Of a stretch of 60,964 nt of DNA, positions 1-8,865 are shown one piece after another; position 1 is the stretch's first letter, and every line of letters begins with the position of its first letter. The position numbers and the translations under genes were made by a program. This DNA is from Streptomyces sp. YIM 98790 (GTDB lineage Bacteria > Actinomycetota > Actinomycetes > Streptomycetales > Streptomycetaceae): contig NZ_WTLH01000013.1 in the NCBI RefSeq assembly GCF_011421595.1, positions 1 through 60,964 of the forward strand, read 5' to 3'. The notes beneath the pieces are model-generated. The model did no database searches. It saw only the letters and a program-made list of their open reading frames with translations, and was not told where the DNA came from.

Positions 1-1226
1 CCGCCGCGCTGGCCCGCCGCACCGAGCGGCGGCTGGCCCCGGCGCGCGGCCTGCTCACCACCCGCACGGTCGACCTGCTCACCGGAACGGGCGAACTGAC
101 CGTCGCCGGTGCGCTGCCCGCCCGGATGGCCGCGGTCCGCGCGGCCGACGAGGAGCTGACCCGGCTCACCGGCCGCTCCGCCGCGGCCACCGCCCTGGCC
201 GGCGGGCTGACCGCCCTGGCCACCGGCCTGACCGTGACCGCGGCCGCCTGGGCGGGCGTGCAGGCGGTGGCCGGCGGGCAGCTGGCCGGCGTCTGGCTGG
301 CCACGGTCGTCCTGGTGCCGCTGGCCGCGTTCGAGGCGGTGACCGGTCTGCCGCTGGCCGTCCAGTACCGGCAGCGCACCCTGCGGGCCGCCCAGCGGGT
401 GCGCCAGGTGCTGGACGCACCCGAGCCGGTGCACGAGCCCGCCACGCCGGCTCCCCCGCCCGCCACCCCGTTCCCGCTGGTGGTCCGGGGCCTGACCGCC
501 CGCCACCCCGGGCAGGCCGGGCCGGCCGCGCTGCGCGGCGTGGACCTGGAGCTGACCCCGGGCCGCCGGACGGCCCTGGTCGGCGCGTCGGGCTCGGGCA
601 AGACCACCCTGGCGCACTGCCTGCTGCGCTTCCTGGACGCCGAATCCGGCAGCTACTCGCTCGGCGGGGTCCGGGCCGACACCCTGGACGGCGACACCGT
701 GCGGCGCAGCGTCGGCCTGTGCGCCCAGGACGCCCACCTGTTCGACTCCACGCTCCGCGAGAACCTGCGGCTCGCCCGCCCGGAGGCGGCCGACGCCGAG
801 CTGCGCGCGGTCCTCGCCCGGGCCCGGCTGCTGGACTGGGTCGATTCCCTGCCCGAGGGCCTGGACACCCCGGTGGGGGAGCACGGCGCCCGGCTCTCCG
901 GCGGACAGCGGCAGCGGCTGGCGCTGGCCCGCGCCCTGCTGGCGGACTTCCCGGTCCTGGTGCTGGACGAGCCGGCCGAGCATCTGGACGCACCCACCGC
1001 GGAGGCGCTCACCGCCGATCTGCTGGCCGCCACCGAGGGCCGCACCACACTGCTGATCACCCACCGGCTGGCGGGCCTGGAGGCGGTGGACGAGGTGCTG
1101 GTGCTGGAGGAGGGCCGGATCGTGCAGCGCGGCGGCTACGCCGAGCTGGCCGCCGGGGAAGGCCCCTTCCGCCGCCTGCTGGACCCTGCTCCGCACTCCC
1201 CCGCCCTCACCGCCACCGCCCCCTGA
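1..1226 (+). CDS. cydC: CydC-type thiol ABC exporter subunit, C-terminal part
   Basis: The reading frame is open from the window edge (codons begin at base 3), so the 5' end is missing and about 407 residues are visible. The first part is the end of a transmembrane domain with a hydrophobic pair of segments around bases 190-360. An ATP-binding domain follows: Walker A GASGSGKTT (about 582-608), signature LSGGQRQRL (about 894-920), Walker B VLVLDEP (about 954-974) and an H-loop histidine in ITHRL (about 1054). The exporter-type layout and N-terminal motifs such as LLTGTGELTVAGALPAR resemble CydC, which with CydD exports cysteine/glutathione for cytochrome bd assembly. In streptomycetes CydD and CydC are often fused, which cannot be decided here. 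Another heterodimeric ABC exporter is the alternative. Confidence 0.8.
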   Translation, partial: AALARRTERRLAPARGLLTTRTVDLLTGTGELTVAGALPARMAAVRAADEELTRLTGRSAAATALAGGLTALATGLTVTAAAWAGVQAVAGGQLAGVWLATVVLVPLAAFEAVTGLPLAVQYRQRTLRAAQRVRQVLDAPEPVHEPATPAPPPATPFPLVVRGLTARHPGQAGPAALRGVDLELTPGRRTALVGASGSGKTTLAHCLLRFLDAESGSYSLGGVRADTLDGDTVRRSVGLCAQDAHLFDSTLRENLRLARPEAADAELRAVLARARLLDWVDSLPEGLDTPVGEHGARLSGGQRQRLALARALLADFPVLVLDEPAEHLDAPTAEALTADLLAATEGRTTLLITHRLAGLEAVDEVLVLEEGRIVQRGGYAELAAGEGPFRRLLDPAPHSPALTATAP

Positions 1227-1335
1227 TCCCCCCGGGCAGGAACGCGCCCCGGCAGCCCCGCGGGCGTCCCGGCACGCGCCCGCGGGAGGGCCGTGCCCCC
1301 GCCCGTCCGCGAAGACACCGCGGGGCGGCGGGACC

Positions 1336-1405
1336 GGGCACGCGGGGCCGGGCACGCGGGGCCGGGCACGCGGGGCCGGGCACGCGGGGCCGGGCACGCG
1401 GGGCC
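1336..1405. repeat. Five tandem copies of a 14-bp GC-rich unit
   Basis: The unit GGGCACGCGGGGCC is repeated five times without a mismatch, followed by a degenerate sixth copy. It lies in the 276-bp gap between the ABC gene and the histidine kinase, where nothing else is recognisable except a -10-like TAGGCT at 1490-1495. Fourteen is not a multiple of three and the array is upstream of the kinase start, so it is unlikely to be coding. Confidence 0.9.
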
Positions 1406-1502
1406 GGGCACCGCAGGGCCGGGTGCGGCGGGGCCGGTCGGCCCCGACCGGGGGCGAAAGGCTGACTTTCGTTGCGAATCGGGACTCATTAGGCTCGCTG
1501 AC

Positions 1503-3167
1503 ATGGCACAGGCCCTCCCCGCGGACGGGGGTCCCCCGCCGCGGCCGTCGCTGTCCGAACGGCTGCCGAGGCTGCTGGAGGCGATGGTCGCCATCGGCGG
1601 CGACGTCGAGATGCACACCCTGCTGGACCGCGTGCTCACCGCGGCCGGCACGCTGACCGGCGCCCGCTACGCCGCCATCGGGGTGCTGGACGACGAGGGC
1701 GGCCTCGGCCAGTTCGTCACCCGGGGCATCGAGCCCGAGCTGCGCAAGCGGATCGAGGAGATCCCCGGCACCGACCGGCTGGTCCGCCGGATGGTCGAGC
1801 GCCCCCGTCCGCTGCTGCTGGACGACCTCACCCAGGACCCGAGATTCACCGGCTTCCCCACCCACGGCCCGGCCATACGGTCCCTTCTGGGCAGCCCGAT
1901 CCGGGTGCACGGTGTCGGCTTCGGCGCCCTCTACCTGGCCCAGCCGCACGCCGCCGCGTTCACCTCCGAGGACCTCCAGCTCACCCAGATCCTGGCCACC
2001 GAGGCCGGCATCGCCATCGGCAACGCCCGGCTCTACGAGGCGGTGCGCCAGCGCGCCCGCTGGATGGACGGCAGCGCCGAACTGTCCACCTCCCTGCTCT
2101 CCGACGACAGCGACAACGCCCTGGCCGTCGTCGCCGAACAGGCCATGCGGCTGGCCGGCGCCGACGCCGCCTTCGTGATGACCCCGGCGCAGAGCGGCGG
2201 CATGGAGATCGTCGCCGCCTGCGCCGACGACCCCAGCGGCCTGATCGGCACGGTGGTCCCCGCGGGCTCGGAAACGGTGCGCCAGCTCCTCGCCGGGGAA
2301 CCCGTGTTCGTCGACGACGCCGCGGCCGACTCCGACCTGCCGCGCCGCGTGGCCAGCGGCTACGGCCCCAGCATGCTGCTGCCGCTGGCCAGCGACGGCA
2401 AGGTGATCGGCGCCCTGGTGGTGCCGCGCGGCCCCGGCGGCGAGCCGTTCAGCTTCGCCGAGCGCGCCATGGCCACCCAGTTCGCCCAGCAGGCCGCGCT
2501 GGCCCTGGTGCTGTCCGAGGCGCAGCGCGACCGCGAGCAGCTCGCCGTCTACGAGGACCGGGACCGGATCGCCCGGGACCTGCACGACCTGGTGATCCAG
2601 CGGCTGTTCGCCACCGGCATGCTGCTGGAGACCGCGCAGCGGGCCGCCGGCTCATCGGACCTCCAGACCCGTATCGGCCGCGCCGTCAATGAACTCGACG
2701 CCACCATCCAGGAGATCCGCACCGCCATCTTCGCCCTCCAGCAGGGCCCGGAGGAGGCGCCGGCCGGGCTGCGCACCCGGGTGCTGCGGGAGACCGGCAC
2801 GGCCGCCCGCACCCTGGGCTTCCAGCCCTCGGTGGTGTTCCAGGGGGCCGTGGACGCCCGGGTCGGGGAGGGGGTGGCCAAGAATCTGATCGCCGCGCTG
2901 CGCGAGGGCCTGTCCAACGCCGCCCGGCACGCCCACGCCGGCCGGGTCGAGGTCTCGGTGGACGCCTCCGGCCGGCTGCCGGACGGCCGGGACTCGGTCC
3001 GGCTCACCGTCACCGACGACGGCATCGGCCTGCCGGAGGGCGGCGGCGGACGGCGGAGCGGGCTGCGCAATCTGGCGCAGCGCGCCGAGAGCCTGGGCGG
3101 CCGGGTCGCCTTCGGTCCCGGTCCGGACGGCACCGGCACCATGCTGAGCTGGGAGGTCCCGCTGTGA
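1503..3167 (+). CDS. Two-GAF sensor histidine kinase (DevS/DosT-like layout)
   Basis: 554-residue soluble kinase. GAF domain 1 spans about residues 25-185 and GAF domain 2 about 200-345. A HisKA_3 dimerisation helix follows with ARDLHDLVIQRLF, in which the phospho-accepting His is about residue 361. The C-terminal HATPase has an N-box (EGLSNAARHA, about 467) and G-box DDGIGLP (about 504). The order GAF-GAF-HisKA_3-HATPase is that of the mycobacterial DevS/DosT redox sensors; whether a GAF domain binds haem cannot be read from sequence alone. No response regulator is adjacent, so it is an orphan here. An upstream GTG in the same frame would add 70 residues read through the tandem repeat. I chose ATG 1503, which lacks a Shine-Dalgarno but has TAGGCT seven bases before it. 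Confidence 0.85.
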   Translation: MAQALPADGGPPPRPSLSERLPRLLEAMVAIGGDVEMHTLLDRVLTAAGTLTGARYAAIGVLDDEGGLGQFVTRGIEPELRKRIEEIPGTDRLVRRMVERPRPLLLDDLTQDPRFTGFPTHGPAIRSLLGSPIRVHGVGFGALYLAQPHAAAFTSEDLQLTQILATEAGIAIGNARLYEAVRQRARWMDGSAELSTSLLSDDSDNALAVVAEQAMRLAGADAAFVMTPAQSGGMEIVAACADDPSGLIGTVVPAGSETVRQLLAGEPVFVDDAAADSDLPRRVASGYGPSMLLPLASDGKVIGALVVPRGPGGEPFSFAERAMATQFAQQAALALVLSEAQRDREQLAVYEDRDRIARDLHDLVIQRLFATGMLLETAQRAAGSSDLQTRIGRAVNELDATIQEIRTAIFALQQGPEEAPAGLRTRVLRETGTAARTLGFQPSVVFQGAVDARVGEGVAKNLIAALREGLSNAARHAHAGRVEVSVDASGRLPDGRDSVRLTVTDDGIGLPEGGGGRRSGLRNLAQRAESLGGRVAFGPGPDGTGTMLSWEVPL

Positions 3168-3181
3168 CGGAGCATTTTCCG

Positions 3182-3211
3182 GTGACAGACCCGCTCGGCA
3201 CGCCGTACGGT
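3182..3211 (+). promoter_or_regulatory. Predicted promoter for a leaderless SDR transcript
   Basis: GTGACA (3182-3187), an 18-bp spacer and TACGGT (3206-3211) resemble -35 and -10 hexamers of the housekeeping sigma factor. The -10 ends six bases before ATG 3218, so transcription would start at or next to the start codon. This is inferred from spacing only. Confidence 0.5.
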
Positions 3212-3217
3212 CCCGTC

Positions 3218-3988
3218 ATGGCTGAGCGCACAGTAGTGATCAGTGGCGGCGGGACAGGGATCGGTCTGGCGACGGCACACTCCTTCGCCCGGACCGGGGA
3301 CCGCACGGTCCTGGTGGGGCGGCGGGCCGACGTGCTGGAGGCGGCGGCGGCCGGCATCGACGGGGCGGTGGCCTGCCCGGCGGATCTCACCCAGCCGTCC
3401 GGGGCGGCGACGGTGGCGGATTTCGTGGCCCGCGAGTTCGGCACGGTGGATGTGCTGATCAACAACGCGGGCGGCAACGGCCTGCTGGAGCCGCCGCCCG
3501 GGGAGGAGGTGCGGGCCGATCCGCTGGCCCGCGTCGCGCACAACTGGACGGTCAACTTCCGGATCAACACGCTCACCGCGGTACTGCTCACCGAGGCGCT
3601 GTGCGAACGGCTGGCCTCGCCCGGCGGGCGGGTGCTGTTCGTCAGCTCCATCGCGGCCTACCGGGGTTCCGGCTCGGGCGCGTACGGCGCGAGCAAGGCG
3701 GCACTGCACCCGTATGCGCACGACCTGGCGCGGCGGCTCGGCCCTCGCGGGGTGACGGTCAATGTGGTGGCGCCGGGCCTGATCGACGACACCGAGTTCT
3801 TCGGCGGGCCCGCCGGCGGCGGGATGTCCGAGGAGCGGCGGCAGGCGCGGGTGGCCGAGACGCTCAACGGCCGGGCCGGCACGCCGGGCGATGTGGCCGA
3901 GACCCTGCACTGGCTGTCCTCCCCGGCCGCGGACCACATCACCTCGCAGGTGCTCCAGGTCAACGGCGGCGCCGAGCGCGGCCACTGA
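3218..3988 (+). CDS. Short-chain dehydrogenase/reductase (SDR)
   Basis: 256-residue classical SDR. It has a Rossmann nucleotide-binding loop SGGGTGIG near the N terminus, the structural NNAGG motif, a catalytic Ser in SSIAAY and a YGASK active-site Tyr/Lys pair; the C-terminal QVLQVNGGAE tail is typical. The substrate is not predictable. Two starts compete. GTG 3164 overlaps the kinase stop (GTGA) and has GGAGG six to seven bases upstream. ATG 3218 starts right at the Rossmann fold, where family members normally begin, and sits behind a good leaderless promoter. I prefer ATG 3218, but coupling to the kinase gene from GTG 3164 is possible. Confidence 0.85.
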   Translation: MAERTVVISGGGTGIGLATAHSFARTGDRTVLVGRRADVLEAAAAGIDGAVACPADLTQPSGAATVADFVAREFGTVDVLINNAGGNGLLEPPPGEEVRADPLARVAHNWTVNFRINTLTAVLLTEALCERLASPGGRVLFVSSIAAYRGSGSGAYGASKAALHPYAHDLARRLGPRGVTVNVVAPGLIDDTEFFGGPAGGGMSEERRQARVAETLNGRAGTPGDVAETLHWLSSPAADHITSQVLQVNGGAERGH

Positions 3989-4123
3989 GCCACCGGACCG
4001 TGCCGGTACCGTCCGGTTCCGGCAACGGGCCCGGCGGGCGGGAACGGCCGGACGGCTCCCGGGCGTCCCCCCGCGCACAGGGCCGGCCGGACGCCGGCCC
4101 GGCCGGGCGAGGGGGCGGGAACG

Positions 4124-4753
4124 ATGGCACAGCAAGGCGGGCGGCGCACCGGCCGCCATCTGCGCGGCAGCGGACGGCGGGTGGAGCTGCCCGGCCCGCG
4201 CCGCCAGTGGCGGATCGCGGTGACCGAGCGGGTGCACGGCGCCCGGATCGTGCTGTGGGACCGGGAGTTCGAGCTGGTGCGCGCGCCCTCGGCCACGGTC
4301 CGCGTGCTGTCCCGCCGGGAGGACTGGACGCTGACCGCGGAGGGCCGCCCGGTGGCCCGGCTGCACGACGTCTCCCCGCCCACCCGCTGGCGGCGGCGCC
4401 GGCTGCGGCGCGAGGGCGTGCGCGGCGAGGTGCTGGGCCGGCCGCTGCTGATCACCGGCCGCCGCCGGCTGGCCGCCCGGCGCCGCTACGCCGAGTTCGC
4501 CACCCCGTCCTGGACGCTGCGGATCCGGGCCGGGCGCTTCGGGCGGCGCATCGTGCAGCGCGGCACCGGCCAGGTGATCGAGAACGGCCGGCCGCGCCGC
4601 TGGCGGGGCGGCGGCTTCACCGGGCCGGAACTGGCGGCGCTGGCGATCTTCTTCGTCGCCGGCCTGGACGATCTGCTGCTGAGCTCACCGCTGGACCTCA
4701 CCGAGCTCCTGGACGCCGACTTCGGCTCCCTGTCCGACGGTCTCTCCCTCTGA
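4124..4753 (+). CDS. Hypothetical Arg-rich protein
   Basis: 209 residues, not recognised. The first 100 residues are very arginine-rich (for example RWRRRRLRRE), the middle contains short alternating beta-like stretches, and the end (about residues 165-200) turns hydrophobic then acidic (FFVAGLDDLLLSSPLDL). No signal peptide or clear transmembrane segment is visible. The start ATG is preceded by GAGGGGGCGGGAACG, an acceptable ribosome-binding site. The frame has strong third-position GC bias, which supports real coding. It stands alone between an SDR and an oppositely oriented thiamine-binding gene. Confidence 0.7.
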   Translation: MAQQGGRRTGRHLRGSGRRVELPGPRRQWRIAVTERVHGARIVLWDREFELVRAPSATVRVLSRREDWTLTAEGRPVARLHDVSPPTRWRRRRLRREGVRGEVLGRPLLITGRRRLAARRRYAEFATPSWTLRIRAGRFGRRIVQRGTGQVIENGRPRRWRGGGFTGPELAALAIFFVAGLDDLLLSSPLDLTELLDADFGSLSDGLSL

Positions 4754-4815
4754 CTCCCGCCTGCTGCCCGCACCTGCCTGCCCGGCTCCCGCCCGCCGGC
4801 GGGCTCCGGCCGTCC

Positions 4816-5112
4816 TCAGCCCGCCAGGTGGCGCTCCACCGACTCCACCTTGGCGGTCAGCCCGTCCGTGACGCCCTCCCGGATGTCGGCCTTCAGCACC
4901 AGGCTCACCCGGGCGGCGCCACGCGCCCGGACCGCCTCCACCGCCCGCCGGACCACGTCCATCACCTCGTCCCACTCGCCTTCCAGGCTGGTGAACATGG
5001 CGTCGGTCCGGTGCGGCAGGCCGCTCTCCCGGACCACCCGCACCGCCTCGGCCACCTCCGCGCCGACGTCCTCTCCCGTACCGATCGGGGTCACCGAAAA
5101 GGCCACGATCAC
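4816..5112 (-). CDS. MTH1187/YkoF-family thiamine-binding protein
   Basis: 98-residue protein of the small MTH1187-type fold (formerly DUF77), whose members bind thiamine or its pyrimidine moiety in a homo-oligomer. The family pattern is clear: an N-terminal strand [11 protein letters not shown], then [27 protein letters not shown] and a C-terminal SLVLKADIR strand before a final helix. The GTG start has GGGAGG seven to eight bases upstream. The length matches the family. It is not next to thiC, which lies 6 kb away, so a link to thiamine metabolism comes from the family and not from context. Confidence 0.85.
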   Translation of the reverse strand: MIVAFSVTPIGTGEDVGAEVAEAVRVVRESGLPHRTDAMFTSLEGEWDEVMDVVRRAVEAVRARGAARVSLVLKADIREGVTDGLTAKVESVERHLAG

Positions 5113-5286
5113 CGCTGCGCCTCCCTGTCCGCTCAGGCTCTCCTCCGGCTCCGCGGCCGGCTCCTCATGATCACCCCATGATCGCCCGGCGGCCCGGCAG
5201 CGGCCCGGCAGCGGCGCGGGTGCGGCGCGGGTGCGGCCGAAAACCGGTGGCCGCCGGGCCCCTTGGCCGCGCTAACGTCGTCCACC

Positions 5287-5865
5287 GTGTTCACCGACAC
5301 CCACAATGAACCCGCGGCGCTGCGCGCCATCGCGGCCGAAGCGGAACGAGCCGGCTTCCCCTACTCCAGCGACCGGTCGACCGGTGCGCTGCTCGCCACC
5401 CTCGCCGCGGCCAAGCCCGGCGGCCGGATCCTGGAGCTGGGCACCGGCCTGGGCGCGGGCGCCTGCTGGCTGCTCTCCGGCATGGACCGGTCCGCCCGGC
5501 TGGTCACCGTGGAGGCCGAGGCGGCCCGCCGGGAGGTCGCCGTGCGCCACCTCGGCGACGACCCCCGCGCCGACTTCGTGCACGCGGACGCCGCCGCCTG
5601 GCTGGCGGGCTACCGGGGCCCCGGATTCTCCCTGATCTTCGCCGACTGCCCGGTGGGCAAGTTCGAGCGGCTGGACGAGGCCCTGGCCCTGCTGGAACCC
5701 GGCGGCCTCTACGTCGGCGACGATCTGGACATCCCGCCGGACGAGACCGAGTGGCAGGCCAAGGTGGACGGCTTCCTGGCGAGGATGCGGTCCCTGCCCG
5801 GCCTGCGCATCACCCTGCTGGACTGGTCAACCGGCCTGGTGGTCGCCGCCCGCACCGCCGCCTGA
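5287..5865 (+). CDS. Class I SAM-dependent O-methyltransferase-like protein
   Basis: About 192 residues with a class I methyltransferase fold: motif I ILELGTGLGAGACWL, an acidic strand end VTVEAEA after it, DAAAWL and an FADCPVGKF motif IV-like strand, then the GGLYVGDDL turn. It resembles the O-methyltransferase type 3/CmoM-like group; the substrate is unknown. TTG 5263 is an upstream in-frame start, but GTG 5287 is more likely: TAACGT lies eight bases before it and there is no Shine-Dalgarno at either start, consistent with a leaderless message. It is transcribed alone, divergently from the thiamine-binding gene. Confidence 0.78.
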   Translation: MFTDTHNEPAALRAIAAEAERAGFPYSSDRSTGALLATLAAAKPGGRILELGTGLGAGACWLLSGMDRSARLVTVEAEAARREVAVRHLGDDPRADFVHADAAAWLAGYRGPGFSLIFADCPVGKFERLDEALALLEPGGLYVGDDLDIPPDETEWQAKVDGFLARMRSLPGLRITLLDWSTGLVVAARTAA

Positions 5866-5926
5866 GCCGCAGCCCGAGCCGCCGCACGAGCCGCAGCCGC
5901 CCCGTCCCGGCCGCCGCTCGGGGGTC

Positions 5927-6901
5927 TCAGCTGCCGTACACCATGGTGCAGAGCAGGGTGTCGCCGTCGTCGACCACCCAGTACCAGTAGTACGTCTGAT
6001 CCCCCTGTACCCGGGCGCAGTCGGTGCTGTCCGGGCTGGAGGGCGCGTCGTACACGCCCGTGATGTGCATGATCTGGTTGTACGGCGACGGCACGGTCTT
6101 GGCATCGCACTCGATCAGGCTCATCAGATTGCCGTCCACGATCTTGGCGTTGGAGCCGGAGCCCTCCTGCTTGGCCATGAAGCAGTAGCCCACCCGGAAC
6201 TGCCGGGTCATGCAGATGACCGTGCGGCTGTAGTCGGCGTGCAGGTGCTCCCAGTACCACTGGCCGGCGCCGGTGGCGCAGTCCAGGGAGCTGTCCGAGA
6301 CCTTCGACACCCACATCACCGCGTCCTTGCTGGAGCAGTTCACCTCGTGCGGCTGGCTGGCGCTCCACTCCCCGCCGGTGTCCCACACCTGGAGGCAGTC
6401 GCCCTGCTGCACGGCCCGGAAGGCGTCGCCCACCGGATCGGGCGCGGGCTCCGCACCGCCGCTGCCGCTGCCGCCCGACCCCGAGGACGACCCCGAACCC
6501 GAACCGCCCGCGCCGCCGCTGCCGCCCGACGCACCGGACCCCTCGGACCCCCCGGAACTCGCGGACTCGCCGGAACCCCCGATGTCCCCTGCGCCGCCGG
6601 AGCTCTCCAGGCCCTCCAGGTCGTCCAGGCCGCCGAGCCCGTCCGCCCCGCCGAGATCCCCGAGGTCCCCGCCGCCCTCCAGCCCGTCCAGGCTGAGATC
6701 GTCCTCGGACAGCCCCGGCACACTGCCGGCCAGCTCCTCGTAGGACTTGCTGGGCATGTCCGCGACCAGCGACACCACCAGCAGCAGGGCGAACGCGGCG
6801 GCCAGCAGTGCCGACCAGACCACATGCGTGTTGCCGCCCCCGCCCGGTGCCCCCGGCATCCCCGGCCCCGGCTGCGCCTGCCAGCCCTGCTCCCCGTACA
6901 T
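5927..6901 (-). CDS. Membrane-anchored LppU/SCO3897-like surface protein
   Basis: 324 residues. A short Gly/Pro-rich cytoplasmic N terminus is followed by one transmembrane segment (ALLAAAFALLLVVSLVA, about residues 32-50), a 110-residue Gly/Ser/Asp linker rich in GGAGGSGSG, and a C-terminal extracytoplasmic domain (from about 150). That domain has regularly spaced cysteines in QGDCLQVWDT, EVNCSSKDA and SLDCATGAG, a pattern like LppU/SCO3897-type domains; a smaller relative occurs at 40972. Function is unknown. ATG 6901 has GGGGGATGG upstream; an in-frame ATG 16 codons earlier is weaker. The low-complexity linker makes the opposite strand look open, but that is a shadow. Confidence 0.72.
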   Translation of the reverse strand: MYGEQGWQAQPGPGMPGAPGGGGNTHVVWSALLAAAFALLLVVSLVADMPSKSYEELAGSVPGLSEDDLSLDGLEGGGDLGDLGGADGLGGLDDLEGLESSGGAGDIGGSGESASSGGSEGSGASGGSGGAGGSGSGSSSGSGGSGSGGAEPAPDPVGDAFRAVQQGDCLQVWDTGGEWSASQPHEVNCSSKDAVMWVSKVSDSSLDCATGAGQWYWEHLHADYSRTVICMTRQFRVGYCFMAKQEGSGSNAKIVDGNLMSLIECDAKTVPSPYNQIMHITGVYDAPSSPDSTDCARVQGDQTYYWYWVVDDGDTLLCTMVYGS

Positions 6902-6970
6902 CCATCCCCCTGGCTCAAGCAACGTGGTCCCCGTGATTGCCATGCCCACGATACAAGGGGGGACTGCCGG

Positions 6971-8107
6971 CTACTCCACACCCACGACGGCCCGGCCGTC
7001 CGATGCCGACGCCGGCAACGCCACCGCGCCGCGGCGCCCCTCGCACTCCTCGATACGCGCCACGACCCGTTTGTCGCCCGCCAGTTCGGCGGGCAGTCTG
7101 GTGGAGGGGAAGAGCACCGCCGCGGCGAGCTGCTCCGCCCGCAGCCCCACCGCGTGCGACAGGTCCGCGCCGTCCAGATCGGCATTGCGCAGATCCGCGC
7201 CCTCCAGATGAGCCCCGGTCAGCCGGGCACCGGCCAGCAGGGCCCGCTCCAGGAACGCCCCGGCCAGTACCGCCCGGTCCAGCCGGGCACCGACCAGATG
7301 CGCCCGCTCCAGCCGCGCCCCCACCAGATGCGCCCCCTCCAGGCGGGCGTCCACCAGGAACGCCCCGTCCAGCGCCGCGCCGACCAGGAACGCCCGGGCC
7401 AGCCGGGCACCGACCATGTTGGCCCGCTCCAGCCGGGCGCTGTCCAGCAGCGCGCCCTCCAGCCGGGCGTCCACCAGAAACGCCCCGCGCAGGTCGGTGC
7501 GGGCCAGATCGATGCTGAACCGCTCCTCCCGGGCCGGGCGCCGGCCGATCACGGTGAGCGCCGCCTGCACATGTTCGTGCGTCATGTCCGCGGCCTCCTC
7601 CGGGCCGGGCCCCGGCGCCTCGTGCCGGACATGCGCGGCCAGCACCTGGACCACGGCGGCATGGTCGTCCTCGGACTCCCGCATGATGCGTTCCAGCGCG
7701 TAGATACCGCCCAGCCGCTCGGTGCGGTTGGCCGAGCCCAGCAGCTTGATGGCCTCCACATAGCGCAGAGTCACCAGCGCGTCCCAGCTTCGCGCCGCGC
7801 TCCGCTCGGCCACCGTGAACGAGTCGACGGGCGGCATGCCTCCCGGCAGGTCCTGGGTCCGTGTGACGATGTCGCGCAGCCGGTCCGCCAGCCCCGTCGA
7901 ACGGTCCATCAGCTCCCGTGCCCGGTCCGAGACATCGCGGATCCGGTCCATCAGATCCAGCACCCGCTCGGAACTGCGCCGGTTGTCGTCCTGAAGTTTC
8001 CGCACCCGCTCCAGGATGTCCCGGCTGTACCGGAAGCTGCGGCGGGCGTGGTACAGCGCGACCAGTGCGGCCAGTGCCGCCCCGATGACGATCAGCATCG
8101 TACGCAT
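6971..8107 (-). CDS. Membrane-anchored pentapeptide-repeat protein
   Basis: 378 residues. An N-terminal hydrophobic anchor (MLIVIGAALAALVALY) is followed by a helical, charged, probably coiled-coil region (about residues 25-90: ERVRKLQ, DLMDRIRDVSD). A middle helical region contains GSANRTERLGGIYALERIM, and about 22 tandem pentapeptides of the A(D/N/R)LxG type occupy roughly residues 220-335 (for example LVGARLERAHLVGARL). Many membrane pentapeptide-repeat proteins share the sequence RLGGIYALERI before the repeats. The repeat folds as a right-handed quadrilateral beta-helix; its biological role is unknown. ATG 8107 is chosen because the 27 upstream residues do not resemble the family and TACAAC lies seven bases before it. 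Confidence 0.85.
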   Translation of the reverse strand: MRTMLIVIGAALAALVALYHARRSFRYSRDILERVRKLQDDNRRSSERVLDLMDRIRDVSDRARELMDRSTGLADRLRDIVTRTQDLPGGMPPVDSFTVAERSAARSWDALVTLRYVEAIKLLGSANRTERLGGIYALERIMRESEDDHAAVVQVLAAHVRHEAPGPGPEEAADMTHEHVQAALTVIGRRPAREERFSIDLARTDLRGAFLVDARLEGALLDSARLERANMVGARLARAFLVGAALDGAFLVDARLEGAHLVGARLERAHLVGARLDRAVLAGAFLERALLAGARLTGAHLEGADLRNADLDGADLSHAVGLRAEQLAAAVLFPSTRLPAELAGDKRVVARIEECEGRRGAVALPASASDGRAVVGVE

Positions 8108-8272
8108 GGTCTCGGTTGTACCCGGGCGTCGTTGGCCACGCCCCCTCTGACCAGTAAAGAATCGCCCCACCCATCCGCCTGCCCCCACGCACCCCTGGGT
8201 GCACGCGCGGAGGAGTCCCGACCGCGCCCGCCGGCCCTCCGCACCGGCGGCGGAAGGCCACCGCGGGCCGCC

Positions 8273-8716
8273 TCACCTGCCGTCGCAGAACTCCCGGGCG
8301 TCCGCGAGGGCCTGACCGGCCTCGCCGTCGAGATCGCCCACATTGGCGATGCGGGCCTGGGCGGTCCGCATCGCGTCGGCGAGCGGCTCGTACTCCGTGT
8401 CACCGACGGCCGCGGACTCGGCGAGCCCGACGACCAGGCCGAAGCGATAGGAGGCGATCCGGCCGGCGTCGTCCTCGTCGAAGAAGCGCTCCTCGTCAAA
8501 ACGGGCCAGCACCTCGCAGGCGTCACGAGCGTCGGCCTCCGCGCCCCCGCCCGCGTCCAGGGGGCCGCCGCCGGAGTCGCCGAGCGCCCACGCGACGCCG
8601 ACTCCGGCGGCGCCCAGCACCAGCCCGCCCACGGCGGCGGCGATCAGCGGACCGGCACCGCCCCGGGACGGCTGCCGGTCCGGCACGGACGGGGGCTGCA
8701 TCGGATCCACAGTCAT
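8273..8716 (-). CDS. Hypothetical single-pass membrane protein
   Basis: 147 residues. A Pro/Arg-rich N terminus (MTVDPMQPPSVPDRQ) precedes one transmembrane helix (LIAAAVGGLVLGAAGVGVAWAL, about residues 26-47), a Gly/Asp linker and an extracytoplasmic helical domain with two cysteines (DACEVLARFDEE and AREFCDGR), which could form a disulfide. No family recognised. ATG 8716 is preferred over an upstream in-frame start at 8836 because the protein then begins just before the helix, and TACGGT lies eight bases upstream, consistent with a leaderless start. It is divergent from the methyltransferase gene that follows. Confidence 0.68.
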   Translation of the reverse strand: MTVDPMQPPSVPDRQPSRGGAGPLIAAAVGGLVLGAAGVGVAWALGDSGGGPLDAGGGAEADARDACEVLARFDEERFFDEDDAGRIASYRFGLVVGLAESAAVGDTEYEPLADAMRTAQARIANVGDLDGEAGQALADAREFCDGR

Positions 8717-8865
8717 GACTCCCGACCGTAGTGTCATCCCCGCCCTCGCGTCTGCTCCTTCGCGTCTGCCACCCAAGGGAGTTGACCGGACCGGCGACGG
8801 CTCCGCCTCGTCCCGGGCGCGAATATCCTTCGACATCCCCGTCCGTTTGCGGGAGGGTCGAGGAC

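Noticed and set aside
1336..1405. CRISPR array
   Set aside because: Repeats are contiguous with no spacers and there is no cas gene in the window.
6065..8731. Plus-strand ORF of 888 codons across the LppU-like and pentapeptide genes
   Set aside because: The repeat-rich minus-strand genes create an open complementary frame; the protein is His/Arg/Gln-rich and family-free.
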